Source: Neoarius graeffei
Lineage: Eukaryota > Chordata > Actinopteri > Siluriformes > Ariidae
Assembly: GCF_027579695.1 (NCBI RefSeq)
Contig: NC_083587.1
Coordinates: forward strand, 53,761,521-53,825,520
Length of the DNA stretch: 64,000 nucleotides
Direction of reading: 5' to 3'
The notes under the pieces are model-generated. The model was not told the origin of the DNA. It searched no databases and worked only from the letters and a program-made list of their open reading frames with translations. The number at the start of each line of letters is the position of its first letter. Within the stretch, counting starts at the first letter, position 1. Made by a program: the position numbers and the translations under genes. This document shows positions 56,401-64,000 of the stretch, in pieces.

Positions 56401-59400
56401 CTGGGGCCAAAAGTCTGTGGCTGAGTAGCGATGACAATGATTGATGTGTATATCAAATTTCATGAGTTTTTGTGCATGGGAAATGCCTCAAATAAGGCCA
56501 AACGCAACAGAAAAATAATAAGAATAAGAATAATCCTTCGAAAAACAATAGGGTCTTCACACCGTTCGGTGCTCGGGCCCTAATAAAAACGGAATGCAAT
56601 GATGTGGAAGTTTCAAAATTCCATATTTTATTCAGAATAGAACATAGATGACATATCAAATGTTTAAACTGAGAAAATGTATCATTTAAAGAGAAAAATT
56701 AGGTGATTTTAAATTTCATGACAACACCACATCTCAAAAAAGTTGGGACAAGGCCATGTTTACCACTGTGAGACATCCCCTTTTCTCTTTACAACAGTCT
56801 GTAAACGTCTGGGGACTGAGGAGACAAGTTGCTCAAGTTTAGGGATAGGAATGTTAACCCATTCTTGTCTAATGTAGGATTCTAGTTGCTCAACTGTCTT
56901 AGGTCTTTTTTGTCATATCTTCCGTTTTATAATGCACTAAATGTTTTCTTTGGGTGAAAGATCTGGACTGCAGGCTGGCCAGTTCAGTACCCGGACCCTT
57001 CTTCTACGCAGCCATGATGCTGTAATTGATGCAGTATGTGGTTTGGCATTGTCATGTTGGAAAATGCAAGGTCTTCCCTGAAAGAGACGTCGTCTGGATG
57101 GGAGCATATGTTGCTCTGGAACCTGGATATACCTTTCAGCATTGATGGAGTCTTTCCAGATGTGTAAGCTGCCCATGCCACACGCACTAATGCAACCCCA
57201 TACCATCAGAGATGCAGGCTTCTGAACTGAGCGCCGATAACAACTTGGGTCGTCCTTCTCCTCTTTAGTCCGAATGACACGGCGTCCCTGATTTCCATAA
57301 AGAACTTCAAATTTTGATTCGTCTGACCACAGAACAGTTTTCCACTTTGCCACAGTCCATTTTAAATGAGCCTTGGCCCAGAGAAGACGTCTGCGCTTCT
57401 GGATCATGTTTAGATACGGCTTCTTCTTTGAACTATAGAGTTTTAGCTGGCGACGGCGGATGGCACGGTGAATTGTGTTCACAGATAATGTTGTCTGGAA
57501 ATATTCCTGAGCCCATTTTGTGATTTCCAATACAGAAGCATGCCTGTATGTGATGCAGTGCCGTCTAAGGGCCCGAAGATCACGGGCACCCAGTATGGTT
57601 TTCCGGCCTTGACCCTTACACACAGAGATTCTTCCAGATCCTCTGAATCTTTAGATAATATTATGCACTGTAGATGATATGTTCAAACTCTTTGCAATTT
57701 TACACTGTCGAACTCCTTTCTGATATTGCTCCACTATTTGCCGGCGCAGAATTAGGGGGATTGGTGATCCTCTTCCCATCTTTACTTCTGAGAGCCGCTG
57801 CCACTCCAAGATGCTCTTTTTATACCCAGTCATGTTAATGACCTATTGCCAATTGACCTAATGAGTTGCAATTTGGTCCTCCAGCTGTTCCTTTTTTGTA
57901 CCTTTAACTTTTCCAGCCTCTTATTGCCCCTGTCCCAACTTTTTTGAGATGTGTTGCTGTCATGAAATTTCAAATGAGCCAATATTTGGCATGAAATTTC
58001 AAAATGTCTCACTTTCGACATTTGATATGTTGTCTATGTTCTATTGTGAATACAATATCAGTTTTTGAGATTTGTAAATTATTGCATTCCGTTTTTATTT
58101 ACAATTTGTACTTTGTCCCAACTTTTTTGGAATCGGAGTTGTATACCGACTCACTACATCGCTCACTCACGCTACATCACTTCTTGATTTCCCAAACAGG
58201 AAGTGGAGGGGCACAGAATGTGCATGCATTAATCACGTGTCCAAAAAATGAGTGGCGTTAAAGGGAATTTGCTTTAACGCGTTATCGTGTTAACTTCCAC
58301 AGCCCTAATATAAACATGACAGGACGTGCTGTTATAGGTACATAATCAAAGGCAGGGTGCTTCTGATCCCGATTATTTTCCAATAACCATAGTGTCCCAG
58401 AGTGTTTTATTCCTCTTATACCAAAGCAATTTGCCCCAATTACACTTTTATTATTTATAGATACATTTCCTGTTGTCAAGCACATGAACAGCTAATCATT
58501 CCTTCATCGGCCTCTCTCTTTTCTTTCTTGAATAAAAAAATATTGCTTTGTCATGTTAGAGAGAAACCAGAAAGTGTTCATTCTTTTGTCTTTAAGACTC
58601 TCGTGGTGTAAAACTTACTGACTTATAAAGCATTGACACCCGGGAACTCCTTACAGAAATATTTAATAAACCTCTCCATAATTCATCAGTGATTATTTAT
58701 TGTTTATTCGTCAAATAACAGCATATTTTTAAATGTGTTATTAGCCTTAGACTGCACAAAGCATCTGCCAAACATATTACATATCTGTGAGTGGCAAAAG
58801 TATGTAAACCTCTAGGATTAGCAGTTAATTTGAATAAAATTATTCAATTTTATAAAGGCGGCACGGTGGTGTAGTGGTTAGCACTGTCGCCTCACAGCAA
58901 GAAGGTTCTGGGTTCGAGCCCAGCGGCCGACGAGGGCCTTTCTGTGTGGAATTTGCATGTTCTCCCTGTGTCTGCGTGGGTTTCCTACGGGTGCTCCGGT
59001 TTCCCCCACAGTTCAAAGACATGCAGTTAGGTTAACATAGGACAGCCTTGGGCTGAAGTACCCAAGAGTGGCGGCGCGGACGTATGCAGCGGCTTTGCTC
59101 TCCTGTGATGAACTAAATTTCGTTGCACATTTGTGCAGTGACAATAAAGGCATTCTATTCTAATTTGAAGGTGAAATTAGAGTCAGGTGTTTTCAATCAA
59201 TGGGATGACAATCAGGTGTGAGTGGGCACCCTGTTTTATTTAAAGAACAAGGATCTATCAAAGATCTATCAAATATCTACCCTAATATGGGACGGCCTTG
59301 GGCTGAGGTGCCCTTGAGCGAGGCACCTAACTCCCAACTGCTCTCTGGGCACCGTTAGCATGGCTGCCCACTGCTCTGGGTATGTATGTGTGTGTGTGCA

Positions 59401-59453
59401 TGTGTGTGTTCATTGCTTCAGGAATTTCACAAGTGTGTGATGAATAAAGTTGT

Positions 59454-59489
<36 letters not shown>

Positions 59490-62400
59490 TTGTGGAAGTG
59501 TATCATGGCACGAACAAAGGAGATTTCTGAGGACCTCAGAAAAAGCATTGTTGATGCTCATCAGGCTGGAAAAGGTTACAAAACCATCTCTAAAGTGTTT
59601 GGACTCCACTAATCCACATTCAGACAGATTGTGAACAAATGGAGGGAATTCAAGACCATTGTTACCCTCCCCAGGAGTGGTCGACCAACAAAGATCACTC
59701 CAAGAGCAAGGCATGTAATAGTCGGCGAGGTCACAAAGGACCCCAGGGTAACTTCTAAGCAACTGAAGGCCTCTCTTGCATTGGCTAATGTTAATGTCCA
59801 TGAATCCACCACCAGGAGAACACTGAACAACAATGGTGTGCATGGCAGGATTACAAGGAGAAAGCCCCTGCTCTCCAGAAAGAACATTGCTGCTCGTCTG
59901 CAGTTTGCTAAAGATCACATGGACAAGCCAGAAGGCTATTGGAAAAATGTTTTGTGGATGGATGAGACCAAAAAAGAATTTTTTGGTTTAAATGAGAAGC
60001 GTTATGTTTGGAGAAAGGAAAACACTGCATCCCAGCATAAGAACCTTATCCCATCTGTGAAACATGGTGGTGGTAGTATCATGGTTTGGGCCTGTTTTGC
60101 TGCATCTGGGCCAGGACGGCTTGCCATCATTGATGGAACAATGAATTCTGAATTATATCAGCGAATTCTAAAGGAAAATGTCAGGACATCTGTCCATGAA
60201 CTGAATCTCAAGAGAAGGTGGGTCATGCAGCAAGACAACGGCCCTAAGCACACAAGTTGTTCTACCAAAGAATGGTTAAAGAAGAATAAAGTGAATGTTT
60301 TGGAATGGCCAAGTCAAAGTCCTGACCTTAATCCAATCGAAATGTTGTGGAAGGACCTGAAGTGAGCAGTTCATGTGAGGAAACTCACCAACATCCCAGA
60401 GTTGAAGCTGTTCTGTACAGAGGAATGGGCTAAAATTCCTCCAAGCCGGTGTGCAGGACTGATCAACAGTTACCGGAAACATTTAGCTGCAGTTATTGCT
60501 GCACAAGGGGGTCACACCAGATCTCATCTCATCTCATTATCTGTAGCCGCTTTATCCTGTTCTACAGGGTCGCAGGTAAGCTGGAGCCTATCCCAGCTGA
60601 CTACAGGCGAAAGGCGGGGTACACCCTGGACAAGTCGCCAGGTCATCACAGGGCTGACACATAGACACAGACAACCATTCACACTCACATTCATACCTAC
60701 GCTCAATTTAGAGTCACCAGTTAACCTAACCTGCATGTCTTTGGACTGTGGGGGAAACCGGAGCACCCGGAGGAAACCCACGCGGACATGGGGAGAACAT
60801 GCAAACTCTACACAGAAAGGCCCTCACCTATAGCATGAAACGGGCCTGAAAAGTCAGACCCGAACCGGCCGGGGCCCGACAGAACTCGACCCGAGCCCAG
60901 CCCGGCCCGTTGTGATTGACAGCTTTGTAGAGCCCGTACCCGTTGCAGCCCGATTGTTTCTTTCAGGGAAACCAGGCGGAAATAAAGAACACATTTTTAT
61001 CCATTCATTTATTTTATTATTTTCTTAATGTCAACTTTTTTTAGGCTACCTCAAAACATTCATAGGTCAAACGAATGCATCGTAACTTTTAACAAAATAG
61101 CTAAGATGTCCACCTTACTCAGAATCGAAGAGGGGCGCATAACAAACACAAATGCGCACATAAAAGAAAATATAGGCCTAGCCATTAAAAAAACAGAATG
61201 TGTCTTTTATGGAGAAAATATGGAGAAAAAAAAACGCTATCCATGTCTTTATATATTTGAAAATGATGCAATCAGCGGCGGCTCGTTGAAAAATGAAAAC
61301 TGTTTAACTGAAGTCTCTCCTCAACCCTCCACGTTGTTCAGCAGCTGAAAATTAATAAAAGAATAGCATTAGCCCACGAGCAGGCATTTTGCACAACACA
61401 ATGACCGCTCACTATAATTAAGCATTGGATTTCAAAAATATTTACTCACCAAGATCACATGCTTTTGTGGAGGAAGATGATTGCATCCACGGTAGACGGC
61501 TTCAGCGCAGTTCTGCGCTGACTGATGGTGCGTCCAGCAGCGCTGAAAACCCTTTCGCTGCTGCTGCTACTGGCAGGGATGCAGAGCACTGATCTCGCTA
61601 ACTTTGCAAGTTTGGGGAATGATGTTTTGTTGATCTTCCACCAGTCGAGAATTTCCACTTCGTTATCCATGACAGCCATTTCAGTGTAGCGCGTGACCTC
61701 GTCATCTTCCCAGCCAGCTTGCGGTTCATTTTCCCATTCAGCAAAAAGCGCTCTTTTCGCTGGAAGAGGGGCTTCAATCTGGGGGTGTTCCACATCTGGG
61801 CCTTCAGCTGCAGAATGCAGAAGGGTGCGGACATGGGCATACACGGCGTTTCTGTCTGATGATGACATCATTCTCAGTTGATTGAATTTTGGCCAGAGGA
61901 ACAATGCGATCTTATGCATGTCATGTATGCACACTTTCCGTATGAGCCAGTCTCCGTGTCACTTACGTAGGACAGCTTGCTGTGGGGTGTCGAGGGCATT
62001 GGGCTGACAGTGGCGTTTAAGTTTCTCAACCCAGAGGCACACACGATGAAGTATCGGGTATTTGTCTCCCTCAAGCTCCCGTTGAGCTTCACAGAATGGC
62101 TTCAAAAAGTCTATCAGAAAGCTCAATGTGTCAGGTGCTACGTTGTCAATGCGAGCGCTCTCCCCGCGTTCAGCCAGCTTCTCGTAGAGCTCCTGAAAAA
62201 CGGACTGAATGGATGTCAATGTTAGGTACACCGAACTGAATCGCGTGTCTACCATTTGCCGCAACGTCGTGGACAGGTGTGCAGCCAAGCCTGACTGTTT
62301 CACGTACTTCACTAATGCTTTAGCAGCACAAATTGTGTCTGCTATGTCTGGAGCGCCGTCTGGTTTTGACAGCTCTGTGATATCTAGACCATGGCGAAGT

Positions 62401-64000
62401 ACTGTGTTGAGGACATGATCAATGCAGTCCAATCTCTGATATGGCCGCAGAGCTAGTTTAATATTCGCCCCCTCATCAGTCACCCACACAATTTTGTTGA
62501 GAGCGGAGGCGTTAAGGCCAAACTTCATCACCAGCAGTCGCAGTATCTCCCGTCTGATGTTCTCTCCCGTTTTTGCCTCATCCAACGGGAACATCGCAGT
62601 CGTCAGGGTTCTGTTGACCAGTTCCATGTCAGTGGTTATGAAATGGCAGGTGATTGTCAAGTAGCTAACTTTACGGTAATCATCTGTCCACATATCCGTA
62701 GTCATTGCTACGGTAGAGTCGTTCAGCACATCATTAAGTGTCTTCACTAAAGCATCCCTCTTCTCCTCTGCCATGTCAATGCACCGGCTCGCAATCGTCT
62801 TGGGGGTGGGGATAACGGAGTCTGCGGGAACCCTCCCGTACGCAGCCCCAACATTAATTAGCTCTTGAGCCAACTCTGCAAATCCCTCTCCATTTACGAC
62901 ATTAAAAGGTCTAATGTCTTTACAGCAGAGGCTGACACACTTCTCGGTCACCGTTTCTTTCAACTTCGCAGGTATGGGTTTTGGTGCCGTAACAAAGGAA
63001 GAGATTGAGGTTTGTGTTTGATCAATGTTACCTTTACAGCTACGATCAACATGCCTGATGAGGGACGAATTCCCGGTTGTCTTGCTGTCATACTTCAACA
63101 ACGCGTCGCACTTCTTGCATTTAACATACCCCACTGCATCATTATTTTCATTGTGCACATGGTCAAAGTTTCTCCACACTTCTGACCTTGCATTTTTTGC
63201 TTGCTGAACCAACACATAATCGCCACTGGCTAATCTCCTTTTCACTTCTGCAATGTCCATTTTGAATCTATCGCGTACCGGTCAAAATGCTCACGTGATG
63301 GCGATTTTCCCGCGCGAGTAAGGTTAAGCCCGAGCCCGACCCGAGCCCGACTATAAATCATAAATAATATGCGCAACCAGCCCGAACCCGGCGCGTCACA
63401 TCGGGCCCCGTCGGGCTCGGGCAAATATTACAGGCTCTACCCTCACCGGCCACGGGGCTCAAACCCGGACCTTCTTGCTGTGAGGCGACAGCGCTAACCA
63501 CTACACCACCGTGTCGCCGGTCACACCAGATACTGAAACAAAGATTCACATACTTTTGCCACTCACAGATGTGTAATATTGGATCATTTTCCTCAATAAA
63601 TAAATGACCAAGTATAATATTTTTGTCTCATTTGTTTAACTGGGTTCTCTTTATCTACTTTTAGGACTTGTGTGAAAATCTGATGATGTTTTGGGTCATA
63701 TTTATGCAGAAATATAGAAAATTCTAAAGGGTTCACAAACTTTCAAGCACCACTGTAACTACTGACTGCATTATTTCAGTCTCTTACACCAATAGCAAAA
63801 CCCTGACCATGGTTTCCTTGGGTTTCTATTGCACCAGTTTCTAAACGGTGTGCCTGACTTTTTAAAATAGTGGGTCTGACCTTTTAAATTACCTGGACTG
63901 TTGAGAAAAGTGAAACTTACCAGTTATGCACCAGGAGCTTCTGAACGGCGAGTAGGGCATTGTAGCGCACCAGTTGGTCCTTGTGGTACATGTGGCTCAT
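53462..64000 (-). CDS. atp6v1h: V-type proton ATPase subunit H, last two exons, premature stop
   Basis: Subunit H is the V1-sector regulator that silences free V1 and bridges to V0. The exon 64000-63921 (cut by the window edge) encodes the C-terminal armadillo-like segment with [18 protein letters not shown] and ends at a GTAAGT donor. After a 10.4-kb intron, the last exon starts at 53528 (TTTTGCAG acceptor) and completes Trp. It continues EHLGK, then TAG at 53510-53512 where the human protein has Gln. The frame would otherwise run 15 more codons (LQS ... AARS) to TGA at 53462, matching the human tail in length and ending. The product is therefore predicted to lack its last 16 residues. Earlier exons are outside the window. 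Confidence 0.88.
53529..54610. other. Start of the last ATP6V1H intron, no recognised element
   Basis: Purine-rich GAAGAAG stretch at 53676-53703 and AT-rich sequence. No protein-like frame or repeat boundary is evident. Confidence 0.4.
54657..56583. mobile_element. Unclassified 1.9-kb repeat inside the Tc1 terminus
   Basis: It starts near GGGCCCTCGCACG and ends CGGTGCTCGGGCCCTAA. These ends are loosely inverted (GGGCCC with GCAC). A 45-bp unit with CACTAGGCGGTGTG is repeated three times (55130-55225), and GGAGGAG-containing blocks recur at 55985 and 56270. No coding capacity. Confidence 0.6.
56760..57833 (-). pseudogene. Tc1 transposase, decayed
   Basis: From ATG 57833 the frame shows an HTH region ([17 protein letters not shown]), [18 protein letters not shown] and [10 protein letters not shown] for the DD34E triad. 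It ends GDVSQW. In-frame stops occur at 57651 (TAA), 56937 and shortly after. The + strand copy at 6300 is intact in the C-terminal region. Confidence 0.88.
58145..58308. mobile_element. Terminal fragment of the 23508-type hAT
   Basis: It includes TAACGCGTTATCGTGTTAAC and ends CTTCCACAGCCCTAA, as at 37306 and 40482. Only the end region is present. Confidence 0.6.
58855..59160 (+). mobile_element. tRNA-headed SINE, type II tail
   Basis: The head GGCGGCACGGTGGTG leads to a tail ACAATAAAGGCATTCTATTC. AATTTGAA occurs on both sides. Confidence 0.8.
59284..59494 (-). mobile_element. SINE type II tail fragment with TTTC repeat
   Basis: A tail region with GATGAATAAAGTTGTTC is followed by about nine TTTC units (59456-59490). 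It replaces part of the Tc1 5'UTR, seen by comparison with 48000-48070. Confidence 0.6.
59505..60522 (+). pseudogene. Tc1 transposase, second copy
   Basis: ATG at 59505 ([10 protein letters not shown]). It has TAA at about 59610 in the HTH region (Gln in the sister copy). The frame is then open through DD34E motifs [15 protein letters not shown] and NPIEMLW to TGA at 60363-60365, the same site as in the 46.8-kb copy. A SINE interrupts the last codons at 60523. Confidence 0.9.
60829..63439 (-). mobile_element. hAT transposon with near-intact transposase
   Basis: The 2611-bp element is flanked by a perfect 8-bp duplication CCCTCACC (60821-60828, 63440-63447). The ends are TATAGCATG and CAGGCTCTA (imperfect inverted repeats), with GC-rich CGAGCCCGAC-type subterminal repeats at both ends. 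Confidence 0.88.
61455..63260 (-). pseudogene. hAT transposase with one internal stop
   Basis: The frame is 602 codons from ATG 63260 to 61455 with a single in-frame TGA at 61959-61961 (after AVLRK) and no frameshift. A BED finger begins at residues 48-51 (CKKC) with HVDRSC closing it. The hAT core shows TTDMWTDD and VTDEGAN. The C-terminal hATC dimerisation region has [20 protein letters not shown] near residue 560. The missing residue makes it non-functional unless read through. Otherwise it is the best-preserved DNA transposase in the window. Confidence 0.9.

Larger units (their letters stand above)
54613..58141 (-). mobile_element. Tc1/mariner element split by another repeat
   Basis: The termini CAACCCCAATTCC and GGAATCGGAGTTG lie inside TA duplications (54611, 58142). 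The left terminal sequence breaks off at about 54656 and resumes at about 56584 after an inserted repeat. The same family is at 6300-6962. Confidence 0.87.
60523..63518 (-). mobile_element. SINE type I split by a hAT
   Basis: A perfect 13-bp target duplication GGTCACACCAGAT (60510-60522, 63519-63531) brackets the whole. SINE parts are 60523-60828 and 63440-63518. Confidence 0.9.
58779..63755 (+). mobile_element. Tc1-like transposon carrying nested insertions
   Basis: Same family as 46756-48362. The left terminal repeat is truncated (about 180 bp missing). The right terminus ends CAAGCACCACTG followed by TA. Inside are a SINE (58855-59160), a SINE tail with (TTTC)n (59284-59494), and a SINE (60523-63518) that itself contains a hAT (60829-63439). 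Confidence 0.88.

Overview
The window is vertebrate nuclear DNA from a ray-finned fish. Spliced genes encode vertebrate V-ATPase subunits and BAG1, and the rest is dense with fish-type transposons: tRNA-headed SINEs resembling DANA/mermaid, Tc1/mariner, hAT, a Gmr1-like LTR element and a LINE with a C-terminal endonuclease. An otocephalan teleost (for example a catfish) is plausible, but that placement is inference.

Host genes. (1) ATP6V1C1, V-ATPase subunit C, is on the + strand. Twelve coding exons run from 2265 to 29352 and every junction keeps the frame to a 383-residue product. Coding exon 10 is physically split by a 679-bp inserted element with a target duplication. (2) BAG1, a co-chaperone with a ubiquitin-like and a BAG domain, is on the - strand. 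Seven exons lie between 46626 and 39685 and give 208 residues. (3) ATP6V1H, V-ATPase subunit H, is on the - strand. Its last exon is near 53.5 kb and its penultimate exon touches the right edge. The last exon has a premature TAG. So two subunits of one V1 complex lie in this block and both carry a lesion in the assembled sequence.

Layout. 1-2.2 kb: upstream DNA ending a hAT-like element. 2.3-29.4 kb: ATP6V1C1. Its 11.8-kb intron 5 holds SINEs, a complete Gmr1-like LTR retrotransposon (9441-14332), an open 1055-codon LINE (14591-17758) and a tandemly duplicated SINE/MITE junction. 30-35 kb: RTE-like LINE and three short TIR elements. 36.4-41.4 kb: a large interrupted inverted duplication whose unique loop contains the last two BAG1 exons. 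39.7-46.6 kb: BAG1, with a LINE tail against one splice donor and a minisatellite in intron 2. 46.8-48.4 kb: a nearly full-length Tc1 element just upstream of BAG1. 48.9-50.6 kb: a tandem pair of THAP-containing elements. 51.5-63.8 kb: 3' flank and the 10.4-kb last intron of ATP6V1H, holding a hAT, a split Tc1 and a three-level nest (Tc1, then SINE, then hAT).

The best candidate for an undescribed system is a family of TIR-flanked elements that carry two convergent first exons. One encodes a THAP zinc finger. The other encodes a domain I recall, without a search, from the N-terminus of fish SWIM/YqaJ-type proteins. Pieces occur at 24.2, 37.4-38.95 and 48.9-50.6 kb. A related THAP element with TTAA target duplications sits at 42.9-44.4 kb.
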